Of a stretch of 64,000 bases of DNA, positions 52,143 to 60,616 are shown in pieces. The notes below the pieces were generated by a model that searched no databases, had not been told where the DNA came from, and saw only the letters and a program-made list of their open reading frames with translations. Position 1 is the stretch's first letter; each line of letters opens with the position of its first letter. Source of the DNA: an uncultured Muribaculaceae bacterium (GTDB lineage Bacteria; Bacteroidota; Bacteroidia; Bacteroidales; Muribaculaceae); NCBI GenBank assembly GCA_910584365.1, contig CAJUAF010000002.1:254081-318080 (forward strand), in the 5' to 3' direction. A program made the translations under genes and the position numbers.

Positions 52143-53680
52143 AAAAGGAAACATCATCAGCAAAGACTCCCTCAAAGCCGAAGGGCAATGAGAAAAAAGC
52201 GTCTGCCAAAAAGAAAGCAGATAGCAATCCCGAGACTCCTGCAACCACAGGAGTGGAAGTGACTTGTCAGACAAGTGAGCAAATAACTAATCATGCGCCT
52301 GACCAACTGACCAATCAGTCAGAACCGTCGGTACCGTCGGACGTCTTGATTGCAGGGACAACAAAACCTCAGACAGCCAGCAACTTCCCGATTGACGCTT
52401 TGCCGTCAAGATTACAGGTAATCATCAGAGAGGCAAACGTCACTCTCGGTTTTCCTGTGGACTACATGGCTGGAACGATGCTCTCGGCAATGGCGGCGGT
52501 TATCGGCAACACCCATCATGCCGAGGTAATGGCAGGGTGGAAAGAGTATGCCATTCTTTTCGTTGCCCTTGTCGGATGCCCCGGAGTGTGCAAGAGCCAT
52601 CCGTTGAGCTATGTCATGCAACCGCTCATCGACCACGACGCGGAAAAAGCGGCACAGTTTGCCGAGGCGTTGAAACGCTACAATGCCGCGATGGAGTTGC
52701 CGCCGAAAGAAAGGATTGCAAACGGCTACGACCTCAATCCCGTCGAGCCTCGTCGAGTGCGCTTCATGATGCAGGATGTGACCAACGAGGCAGTTCACCG
52801 CATATTGTCGGAAAACCGCCGTGGGCTGATTCTGATGTATGACGAGCTTGCCGGATGGGTCAAGAACTTCAACCGATACAACAACGGCTCCGAATCGGAG
52901 TTCTGGATGTCGGTGTTCAATCATAAAGTAGCTATGTCCGACCGTAAGGGCAGTCAGAGCGGTGTGTTCATCCGCAATCCGTTCCTATGCGTAATCGGAA
53001 CCATCCAGCCGAAAGTGCTTACCGACCTTGCCACCGGAAACCGCAATGCCAACGGATTTATGGAGCGAATACTCTATGTGTTCCCGTCCGACCAGACAAA
53101 GCCCAAATGGAACCGGAGCCGCCGGATGCCCTCTTTCGACATCGCGGCAGAGTGGCGCGGCATCCTTTCGCGGCTCATCGACATAGTTCCAAAGGTAGAC
53201 GTGGACGGCGAGATAATATCGGAGGATGTTCCTTTCTCATCGGACGCTCTCGACCGTCTCTACCAGTGGCAGAACGAGCAGACCGACCGTTGCAACGCTG
53301 ACGGGAGCGATACCCTAACCTCCATCGCAAGCAAACTTGAAATCTACGCCATCCGCTTTTCTCTTTTGCTGGCCCTCGCCGACTGGGCGTGTGGCAGTGA
53401 GAAGAAAATGATAGATGTGGATACGGTGGAGAGGGCGATACGCCTGACGGAGTACTTCCGTTCGACCGCCTCAAAGGTGCAGGGTATCATCAGCGAGGAC
53501 GCATTGACCGAGTTGCAACTTGCAGTCCTTTCGGTACTGCCCGACAGTTTCACCACCGCCGAGGGCGTGGCGATCGCCGGGAAATGCGGCATGTCGGAGC
53601 GCAGCTTCAAGCGGTTCCTTCGAGACAGGAAAGGCGTTCTGTTCGCCCATTCCTCCCACGGAAACTACACCAAATTATAA
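52139..53680 (+). CDS. DUF3987-family ATPase of the mobile element
   Basis: 513 residues. A Lys/Thr-rich N-terminal stretch of about 80 residues precedes the DUF3987 domain, which has a Walker A-like loop (LVGCPGVCKSHPLS) and Walker B (GLILMYDELAGW). A C-terminal small winged-helix-like part (GMSERSFKRFLRDRKG) may bind DNA. DUF3987 proteins are usual in plasmids and integrative elements next to primase or relaxase genes and are thought to help replication; the exact activity is not established. Translationally coupled to the HTH gene. Confidence 0.82.
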   Translation: MKKETSSAKTPSKPKGNEKKASAKKKADSNPETPATTGVEVTCQTSEQITNHAPDQLTNQSEPSVPSDVLIAGTTKPQTASNFPIDALPSRLQVIIREANVTLGFPVDYMAGTMLSAMAAVIGNTHHAEVMAGWKEYAILFVALVGCPGVCKSHPLSYVMQPLIDHDAEKAAQFAEALKRYNAAMELPPKERIANGYDLNPVEPRRVRFMMQDVTNEAVHRILSENRRGLILMYDELAGWVKNFNRYNNGSESEFWMSVFNHKVAMSDRKGSQSGVFIRNPFLCVIGTIQPKVLTDLATGNRNANGFMERILYVFPSDQTKPKWNRSRRMPSFDIAAEWRGILSRLIDIVPKVDVDGEIISEDVPFSSDALDRLYQWQNEQTDRCNADGSDTLTSIASKLEIYAIRFSLLLALADWACGSEKKMIDVDTVERAIRLTEYFRSTASKVQGIISEDALTELQLAVLSVLPDSFTTAEGVAIAGKCGMSERSFKRFLRDRKGVLFAHSSHGNYTKL

Positions 53681-54077
53681 ACATTCACCCTTGGCATTAT
53701 TGTCACTTTGGCATTTCTGACGGAGATGCCGACGCATACTGTCTGTGCCAAAATGACGAAAGTGCCAAGGGGTAAATCTCAAACTGAAGTCCCGTGAAAC
53801 ATTGCTTTTTCATTGAAAAAAACATTGCATTCAGTGCTGTGTTTATAGCGGTGCATCATTGCTATGGCAGTGCAGTACCATCCGTGCAGTGGCGGCACGG
53901 AAATTACGCCATCCGGAAATTCCTTAGCTCATTAGGGAATTTTTCGAGCCGCATGGTCTGCGACCACGCTAAAAATATCCCTACTGAGCCCAAGGGGTTG
54001 CCCCCTTGGAGAACCCCGCAACGGCTTTACAAGAAGCCGTACACTGCGATTGTTCCACGACAGAAACACGCCTGCCT
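53681..54077. other. Gap before the relaxase gene, probable oriT
   Basis: About 400 bases. An 8-bp perfect hairpin (53990-53997 / 54002-54009, CCAAGGGG / CCCCTTGG, loop TTGC) lies 70 bases before the relaxase start, and another inverted repeat (AAATTCC / GGGAATTT) lies just upstream. This position and structure fit an origin of transfer nicked by the MobV relaxase. An overlapping frame of 95 codons is not convincing. Confidence 0.4.
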
Positions 54078-55706
54078 ATGAGTTACGCCGTACTCCACAT
54101 CATGAAGGCAAGCGGTTCCTGCAACGCCATCGCTCGACACATCGAGCGAAGCACTCAGCCCGACAACGCCCATCCCGAACTGCGACACCTCAACCGGGAG
54201 GATTTCATCCGTTACCCGGAAGGTGTCGGTGGTCTGGGCGAGGCAATCCGCTACCGTCTCGACCATGCAGGACTGACGCGGAAAATCGGCAAGAACCAGG
54301 TGCTCGCACTCAATGTTCTGCTGACATCCGACGGCGAAGCCTTGCGCCGACTTGCCGACGAAGGAAGGCTCGACGAATGGGCGGAAACGAGTATCAGATG
54401 GGCGAAGCAGACATTTGGCGAGGACAACGTTGTCGGCGCTCATCTCCACATGGACGAGCAGACACCGCATCTACATGTAACGGTCGTGCCCATCGTAACC
54501 ACTGAGAGAAAGAGGAAGGCGAGCGAGGCGAGAGCCACGAAACGCTACCGCACCAAGCCCAAGAACGGACCTCGGTTGAGCGCCGATGACATCATGACCC
54601 GTGAGAACCTGACACGCTTTCAGGACACATACGCCGAGGCGATGGCACGTTTCGGGCTGGAGCGGGGAATCCGGGGTTCAGAGGCCCGGCACGTTGACCA
54701 GCACGAATACTACCGTCAGTGCCAGATCAAGAAGAAAGGTCTTGAACAGGACGTAGCCATCCTTTCCTCCGAGAAAAGGCAACTCGACACCGAAACCCAG
54801 TCTTTGGAGAAACGGAAGAAAGAACTTGAACGTGGCAACCGCTGGATGGACAAGACTTTTGCCGAAACCAAAGCCGCCAACGCGGAGATGACCAGACAGA
54901 ACGATGAACTTGAAAAGCGGAAGTCCGAACTTGTAAAGTCAAATTCTTCTCTCACCGCCACCAATATGTCATTGACCACCGAGAAAGAAGCGTTGGAGGC
55001 TGACAAGAAGAAAATGGCAAATGAGATTGCTGAAATCGAGGCTGACAAGTCAAGGCTGATTGACGAGCGCACTACTTGCGCCAAGGAAGCGGAGACGGCG
55101 AGAAAAGAGAAGGAGACGGCATTGCAAGAAGCCGCCGAAGCGAAATCCCAGCGGGATGCCAACCGCAAGGATGCCTTCAGCAATCTCGCCAACCGTTTCA
55201 CCGGCAGCAAGACCAAGAGGCTTGAGAGTGAACTTGCCAAGAGTCAGGAGGAAGTCAAAGCTTTGAAAGAACGAGCCGAGCAGACCTCCAAGACCCACAA
55301 CAATGAAATGTGGAATCTTCGCCAGCAGCTTGACAGACAGAAAGAGCAGCATGACAGCATAGTCAGAGGACATAAGGAAACCGAAAATCTAATCCAACGA
55401 TTCTTCCCCGGTGTCATTGCTGCCTTACCTGCCATTAGAGACTGCATTCAGGTAAAGATGTCAGACCCACTCATCACAGCGTTACTTGACGGAAAACCGA
55501 GGTCATTCAAAACAGGCTCTACGCTCTATGATCCCAATGAGGAGAAAGATGTGGATGTCGGAAATGTCGAAGTACAAATCAAGCGAGACCCGACCGATGG
55601 CAACAACTGCCGTCTTCATCTCGGCGGCAAGAGAGTGTTCCAATGGTTCAAGGAAAAGTGGCAATCATTGAAGCAGACAGTAAAGAGAGGCTTCGGAATC
55701 AGGTAA
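54078..55706 (+). CDS. MobV-family relaxase (Mob/Pre type)
   Basis: 542 residues from the ATG at 54078. The N-terminal relaxase domain has the opening SYAVLHIMKASGSCNAIARHIER and the metal-binding motif HLHMDEQTPHLHV (HxDExxPHxH), near residue 140. From about residue 240 to 440 there is a long coiled coil rich in Glu, Lys and Ala, then a short C-terminal domain. It nicks oriT and leads the strand during mobilization. This supports transfer in trans by another element. Confidence 0.92.
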   Translation: MSYAVLHIMKASGSCNAIARHIERSTQPDNAHPELRHLNREDFIRYPEGVGGLGEAIRYRLDHAGLTRKIGKNQVLALNVLLTSDGEALRRLADEGRLDEWAETSIRWAKQTFGEDNVVGAHLHMDEQTPHLHVTVVPIVTTERKRKASEARATKRYRTKPKNGPRLSADDIMTRENLTRFQDTYAEAMARFGLERGIRGSEARHVDQHEYYRQCQIKKKGLEQDVAILSSEKRQLDTETQSLEKRKKELERGNRWMDKTFAETKAANAEMTRQNDELEKRKSELVKSNSSLTATNMSLTTEKEALEADKKKMANEIAEIEADKSRLIDERTTCAKEAETARKEKETALQEAAEAKSQRDANRKDAFSNLANRFTGSKTKRLESELAKSQEEVKALKERAEQTSKTHNNEMWNLRQQLDRQKEQHDSIVRGHKETENLIQRFFPGVIAALPAIRDCIQVKMSDPLITALLDGKPRSFKTGSTLYDPNEEKDVDVGNVEVQIKRDPTDGNNCRLHLGGKRVFQWFKEKWQSLKQTVKRGFGIR

Positions 55707-55864
55707 CAATAAAAGGGAGCCACAGGCTAATAACTTGTGGCTCCTTTTTTCGAAAAAATTGAGATTTCATGTTCATTATATATTGCATCAGAGAAATGCA
55801 TCAGTTTCAAAAAAGAACCTCGACATCGCTGCCGAGGTTTCTGTATAGTATGATTTGCTGTTTC

Positions 55865-57952
55865 TTATTTCAAGATTCCTGAATTAACACCCGATTGCTG
55901 AGAAGCCTCATCTCCTTGTTGAATCTTTTTGCCAAAACCGAAGGTATATGTTACTGACAATCGAGCCAATGCGTGGTCGTTGATTGAGTATGTCTGTTCG
56001 ATTCTATCGTAATAACGGCTGTGCATTATGCTTTTGTTACTTCTCCAATTCCAGCGGGCAAAGTTGGCAAATTGCAGTTGCAGGTTCCATGAGGAATTAG
56101 ACCATCCGGCGGCAATGCGATAATATGATTTCGTTTTCATCCAGGTTCCAACCATACATCCATCAGGGAAGCCTTGCGGAGAGTAATACAGTCCTGAAAA
56201 ATTCCAGTTACCGAGATAGTAGGTTGCCTGAAAAGCATAGTTAATATTCGTTTTGTCAAGATTATACGGATCGCCATTATGCACTGATGTTCCGGTAAGT
56301 TGTGCCGTCAGCTGGAGCTTGCCATCAAAAAGACGTAGACTCGCGTATGCACCATAAGTCCATTGTGAGTATCCACCACCCGGTTGTCGGATTGTCCGCA
56401 GGATGCCTGTTTCTGAAGGTACATAATCATAGACATACCGATTATCGACTATCCATGTAGAAGCAAAGGCAGAAATGCTGAATTTATTACTCGGTATGAA
56501 GGAATAATTCACACCTGCATCGTAACTGCCATAGGAAACCAGGTTGGGATTACCCGTATAACTCATGAGCGGGTTGCTCTGAATTATGGCAGCAGAACGA
56601 TAACTTGACGATGGGATTGACTTCATGTGATGAAATTCGCCGCGGATTGAATGGCGGTCATTCGGCGCATATTGTAGGGAGAAATCAATCCACGGGGCAG
56701 CGGAATCATCTTTGTAATCAAGATATTTCTGTCTGTCCCAATGGTAGCCGACTCCTACCATACCATATACTTTGCCTATTGACAGGCTATACTGCACACC
56801 GGGACCGACACGGTATGTCCGGGCGTTGTCGCTTGTATTGGCCGTGCCGTAATAACTTGTACTGTTAGAGGTGATGATTGTCTGGAACATGGCATTAAGA
56901 GAGCCCCATTTACCAAAAGAATGGGTGTATGTCAAGTTCCCACTGAATTGGTGAGAGTTGTCTCTTGCGGCATTATAAAATTCGTCGGTTCCAACCTCGG
57001 TATACAGACTTCCCGTATTTGTATGCGAATAAGCATACCTCGGAGAAAAGTTTATGGTGTTTTTGTCGTTGAGAATAAAATTCCAGTAGCCGCTATAAGA
57101 AATAGAATTGACTCGGTTGGAAGAATTTTGCGAATAGTCAACGCGCTCGGTTATCGCAGGGGTGTATTCAATAAAGCCGGAACTGTTGTTACGGGGAGTA
57201 TGGTCGAAACTTGCGCCTACGACATTAAGGATGGTTATTTTGTCAGAGGAATAGAGAGCCTTGAACGTCGGCCAATATTGGTTCTTGATCCATTTGCCTT
57301 TGCCTTGAATCGAATTACGTTCAAATACATTGACATTTCCATCAGGCTGTGGCAGACGGAAGGTTTCATAAACATCTCCTCCCGTATGATTCTGATTAAG
57401 ATAGAAATATCCCGCCGCAATATCGAACGTCATACGTTTATATTGCAGTTTACTGAAAAGGCTTATCTGCCCTGCATTGCTTGTGTTCTCCCAACCATGA
57501 GCCTTCACATATCCGCCGTATTCATATTTCTGCATCACGAAATTCACGACATGTGCTTTCCCTTGAAAACGCGGGTCGGAGGGGAAATCGTAATATTCGA
57601 CTTTCTTTACATCCTGCATTCTCATGCCCTGTAAATCCTCTTTGGTTGCAGGCAGGAAATCTATAAATACATCAACGCTCTTGCCGGCCAAATCGGTTAT
57701 GTCATCATTTGCTGATATTTTGATTTGAGGAATTGCCATGCGGTTTAACAAATCAGCGGCAGTCTGAGAGACATTTCGTTGCTTTGAAGTAGGAATATAA
57801 GTAGAAACTTCCGCACCAAGACGTTGGTTGCGACCCTCAACAACGACTTCTTCAAGTTCCTGTGTCTTGATGGAGTCCGGCGTTTCGGTTTGCGCCATGA
57901 CTGACGATGCAATCATAGCGAATAGTATGGAATTTATGAATCGATTTCTCAT
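55865..57952 (-). CDS. Outer-membrane beta-barrel protein (TonB-receptor-like), cargo
   Basis: 695 residues. Signal peptide MRNRFINSILFAMIASSVMAQ, TonB-box-like LEEVVVEGRNQR, plug-like region (about 50-150: ADLLNRMAIPQIKISAND, VKKVEYYDFPSD) and a barrel of amphipathic strands to the end. It is of the same general type as the protein at 3777-5819 but not closely similar. Its upstream region carries a broken copy of a Crp-like regulator gene end, so it once belonged to a regulator-target pair. Ligand unknown. Confidence 0.8.
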   Translation of the reverse strand: MRNRFINSILFAMIASSVMAQTETPDSIKTQELEEVVVEGRNQRLGAEVSTYIPTSKQRNVSQTAADLLNRMAIPQIKISANDDITDLAGKSVDVFIDFLPATKEDLQGMRMQDVKKVEYYDFPSDPRFQGKAHVVNFVMQKYEYGGYVKAHGWENTSNAGQISLFSKLQYKRMTFDIAAGYFYLNQNHTGGDVYETFRLPQPDGNVNVFERNSIQGKGKWIKNQYWPTFKALYSSDKITILNVVGASFDHTPRNNSSGFIEYTPAITERVDYSQNSSNRVNSISYSGYWNFILNDKNTINFSPRYAYSHTNTGSLYTEVGTDEFYNAARDNSHQFSGNLTYTHSFGKWGSLNAMFQTIITSNSTSYYGTANTSDNARTYRVGPGVQYSLSIGKVYGMVGVGYHWDRQKYLDYKDDSAAPWIDFSLQYAPNDRHSIRGEFHHMKSIPSSSYRSAAIIQSNPLMSYTGNPNLVSYGSYDAGVNYSFIPSNKFSISAFASTWIVDNRYVYDYVPSETGILRTIRQPGGGYSQWTYGAYASLRLFDGKLQLTAQLTGTSVHNGDPYNLDKTNINYAFQATYYLGNWNFSGLYYSPQGFPDGCMVGTWMKTKSYYRIAAGWSNSSWNLQLQFANFARWNWRSNKSIMHSRYYDRIEQTYSINDHALARLSVTYTFGFGKKIQQGDEASQQSGVNSGILK

Positions 57953-57972
57953 TGCTCAGCTTAATAATTTAA

Positions 57973-58124
57973 GCAAAGTTCGGCAGAAAAAATGACTTCG
58001 GGATAAAACAAGTTTTATTCGCCGGATTTTTAGCGATATTTTTTTCGGATTCGGCTAAGATATACCGGTGTTACGAGCAAATACGAGGCAATGTCGAACA
58101 ACGAAACGATGTCTAGGATTTGAG
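57973..58124 (-). pseudogene. Remnant of a Crp/Fnr-like regulator gene (3' end only)
   Basis: 152 bases match 59067-59218, also 152 bases, in the same orientation with scattered substitutions. Translated on the minus strand it gives ILDIVSLFDIASYLLVTPVYLSRIRKK, the DNA-binding helix region of the intact regulator at 59109-59684, and then an in-frame stop (58030-58032) a few codons before the original one (58015). The 5' part of the gene is gone. The matching stretch also covers the region upstream of the following gene. Confidence 0.75.
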
Positions 58125-58160
58125 AATCTAATGAAATCCGACAACGAAATGTCATCAGAT

Positions 58161-58997
58161 TCACTCAGTAGTCCAAAGGACTGAAAATGTCTCTTCCATC
58201 CCGTTGCTGTATGATTCCTGATATTTTGTAATCCGGCTGCCGGTAAATTCATATCGGTAATTTGTGGAAGTGATTCCATTTAAAGTGTCATCCCGATGGA
58301 CTTCACTTATCAGGCTGACAGACTGCGCTCCGAAAATTCCTTTGAATTGCAAGGGAATATATTGGTATCGGCCCATCGGTATGGGAACTACATTCTGGAC
58401 TCCGGCGACATCGGTATAATTGATAGTATAGGTAAGACTCGGATATGAATGGCCGTTAAAGTCTTCGATTTTCACGAGATTTCTGTTTTCCCAATAGTAA
58501 TAATTCTCCCAAGTCCAGGGATTATCTTCTTCCCAGCCATCACCTTTCTTATTCCATTCAGTCCACTTGACTACATTAAGAAGATTGCCTGATGTGTAAC
58601 TGAATTCATGACGATATTTCTTCTCGATAGTAGTCTTGTCTTGCTCTGTTTGACAGAATATGCCCTCGCAGTAAGCAGCCCGACCGTTTTCCAGATAAAG
58701 ATTATCTTGATAGGTGCGGACTAAATCGTAAATACCATTTCGGTCAAAGTTGACGTCTTTGGTTGAGATCCTAATCTGATTGTCGGATACATACTCATAT
58801 TCTACCGTAACAGTTTCTGCCGGATATATACTCCTACAGGTAGCTATCCGTCCATAAGAGTCGTAAGAAAACTGCTGACATACGCTTCCATCTTCCTTGG
58901 TAATGGATGCAATTTGCATGAATGTTTCAGCCTCCGGCTCATCATTGCTGCAAGAGACAAAAATTAGTGAAAGGAGAATATAATATAATTTATTCAT
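58161..58997 (-). CDS. Putative lipoprotein, DUF4595-like
   Basis: 278 residues from the ATG at 58997, chosen because it opens a lipoprotein signal (MNKLYYILLSLIFVSCSND; lipobox ending at Cys17). The mature part has YD-repeat-like beta segments (QFSYDSYGRIATCRS, YEYVSDNQIRIST, RHEFSYTSGNLL), seen in DUF4595-type proteins of Bacteroidetes. It is probably anchored in the outer membrane. It lies after the intact Crp-like gene in the same direction, which is a likely pair. Confidence 0.68.
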   Translation of the reverse strand: MNKLYYILLSLIFVSCSNDEPEAETFMQIASITKEDGSVCQQFSYDSYGRIATCRSIYPAETVTVEYEYVSDNQIRISTKDVNFDRNGIYDLVRTYQDNLYLENGRAAYCEGIFCQTEQDKTTIEKKYRHEFSYTSGNLLNVVKWTEWNKKGDGWEEDNPWTWENYYYWENRNLVKIEDFNGHSYPSLTYTINYTDVAGVQNVVPIPMGRYQYIPLQFKGIFGAQSVSLISEVHRDDTLNGITSTNYRYEFTGSRITKYQESYSNGMEETFSVLWTTE

Positions 58998-59066
58998 GGT
59001 CACCTTGATGTTGATGTCAGACAATGAGATGAGATTACACCGCATTGCTTTGCCTGATTAATTTAG

Positions 59067-59218
59067 GCAAAGTTAGGCAGAAAAAATGACTTTGGAATAA
59101 AACAAGTATTATTCGCCGGATTTTTTAGCGAGATTTTTTCGGATTCGGCTAAGATATACCGGTGTGACGAGCAGATATGAAGCTATGTCGCGCAACGAAA
59201 CGATGTCTAAGATTTGAG
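59067..59218. repeat. Repeat partner of the regulator remnant
   Basis: It covers the 3' end of the Crp-like gene and the spacer after it, matching 57973-58124 over the full 152 bases without net insertion or deletion. Confidence 0.75.
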
Positions 59219-59684
59219 GATATGAAGATATCAGGTTAAGGTATCTTTCTGTCGGTGTCTTTCTGTATAGTTCAAGTTGGCGGGAATAAATCTCACTGAA
59301 CAGCGCGCCATTCACAGCAGAAAGATTGCTGTCAAACGATGCATAAAACACGTTTCGCGCCTCTTGTGTTCTTATTTGAAATACCGAAGAGTCTGCTCCG
59401 GCTTTTATCGTAACCTCAGACGGAAGCCTATTGAACGAATTATAGTAGTCGGCTACAATTTCTCCCTCAAAAGCGAATCCTACGACTGCTTCATTGCCCG
59501 AAGAGGTCAGTGTCGTATATTTGAAATACCCCGATTCCACGACTCCGAGATATTTGCCTACACACCCTTGTTGGACAAAGACATCGTCTTTAGAATAATG
59601 GGCAGTGCGACCGTTCTCTCTGCAAAACTTCTTTATCGCAGAGAGATCAATCTTTTGGTCGTAGATATTGAATCGTGAAGGCAT
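59109..59684 (-). CDS. Crp/Fnr-family transcriptional regulator
   Basis: 191 residues. The N-terminal part is a cNMP-binding-like beta-roll (HYSKDDVFVQQGCVGKYLGVVESGYFKYTT, residues about 25-60). The C-terminal HTH includes SLRDIASYLLVTPVYLSRIRKNL. There is no CXnC iron-sulfur signature as in true Fnr, so the signal is unknown. It is likely to control the lipoprotein gene downstream; its remnant before the barrel gene suggests the same logic there. Confidence 0.85.
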   Translation of the reverse strand: MPSRFNIYDQKIDLSAIKKFCRENGRTAHYSKDDVFVQQGCVGKYLGVVESGYFKYTTLTSSGNEAVVGFAFEGEIVADYYNSFNRLPSEVTIKAGADSSVFQIRTQEARNVFYASFDSNLSAVNGALFSEIYSRQLELYRKTPTERYLNLISSYPQILDIVSLRDIASYLLVTPVYLSRIRKNLAKKSGE

Positions 59685-59695
59685 CCTACAAATGA

Positions 59696-59995
59696 TTACA
59701 TCATGGCGAAACAGGATATGCCGAGCTTGTCCTCAATATTGGCTACACTCTTGAAGCTGAGGTTTTCGGTGCCTGAAAGGAGTTTGCTCACATATTGCGG
59801 ACTCACGCCGAGGCGAGCGGCGAGGTCGGCTCTTTTGAGGCCGTTGTCCTGCATGTAGCCAATAAGGGTTACGGCAAGCTGACGCGACCAGCGGAGCCAA
59901 CCTGCATTTTCCTTGCGCCATGCGGCTTCTTCTGCAAACCGCGAAGGGGTCTCACTCTGATGTTCCTTTAAAAATTTAATTGCCTTGCTTGCCAT
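59696..59995 (-). CDS. XRE-family HTH protein, probable antitoxin
   Basis: 99 residues from the ATG at 59995. A Cro/C1-type HTH (LIGYMQDNGLKRADLAARLGVSPQYVSKLLSGTENLSFKSV) occupies residues about 43-92. It begins four bases after the stop of the 182-residue protein upstream, the usual spacing of toxin-antitoxin pairs in which the antitoxin comes second (HigBA-like order). The pairing is inference. Confidence 0.75.
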   Translation of the reverse strand: MASKAIKFLKEHQSETPSRFAEEAAWRKENAGWLRWSRQLAVTLIGYMQDNGLKRADLAARLGVSPQYVSKLLSGTENLSFKSVANIEDKLGISCFAMM

Positions 59996-59999
59996 AATA

Positions 60000-60548
60000 T
60001 TATTCATTAGTAAGTTCAACAAAACTGTCCTGATCAAATACGCCGTTGACTTTAAGAAACGCCTTGCAGCGATTGAGCTTCTGCAATTCGAGCGCCGTAT
60101 GCTCGCGTTCCTGCATCGTCCGTGTAAGCTTGATGGCTCCGCCGGTTACGATGTAGACATTAGGTTCAAGCCTTATGGCGTAGATACGGAGCCAACTTGC
60201 ATGACGGTCACGGTTCCAATTGCGTGCTTTCTCGCGGCTTAACTCACGTGCGCGTGTGTCGGTGATGTCAAGAGGCTTGAAGAGTTCATCGAGATGTTCT
60301 GTATAAGGAACTTCAAGAACAAGTTCCTGCAACGCCTCGGCATCCTCAAATGTATCATTGACGGCTTCATCGAGTCGTTCAATATGGAAGTAACTTTTGA
60401 GGTCTTCCATATTTTCCATAAAGAAATCAAGAAGATACTCGCCATTGGTCCAGTTCCGGAACAACAGGGTGAGTTCATCAGCTTCTTTATCCTGAGCTTT
60501 TACAGCCCAGAGATGGTCGAATCCGTCGATTATCCGTACAAACTTCAT
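60000..60548 (-). CDS. Probable toxin of a two-gene module
   Basis: 182 residues from the ATG at 60548 (a longer start at 60575 is possible). The N-terminal half (MKFVRIIDGFDHLWAVKAQD, ADELTLLFRNWTNGEYLLDFF) and middle (ARELSREKARNWNRDRHASWLRIYAIRLEPNVYIVTGGAIKLTRTM) recall toxin partners of XRE antitoxins in Bacteroides, with a late strand pattern (YAIRLEPNVYIVTGGAIKLT) resembling RelE-like folds. Not assigned to a named family. It would stabilise the element in the host. Confidence 0.6.
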   Translation of the reverse strand: MKFVRIIDGFDHLWAVKAQDKEADELTLLFRNWTNGEYLLDFFMENMEDLKSYFHIERLDEAVNDTFEDAEALQELVLEVPYTEHLDELFKPLDITDTRARELSREKARNWNRDRHASWLRIYAIRLEPNVYIVTGGAIKLTRTMQEREHTALELQKLNRCKAFLKVNGVFDQDSFVELTNE

Positions 60549-60616
60549 ACTATATAAACATTTATCCGAGTGCAAAGTTACGAAGATAATCCGAAAAATG
60601 CAACTTATAAGTTGAT

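Noticed and set aside
53794..54081. 95-codon frame upstream of the relaxase
   Set aside because: It spans the oriT-like hairpin and runs into the relaxase start; composition not convincing.
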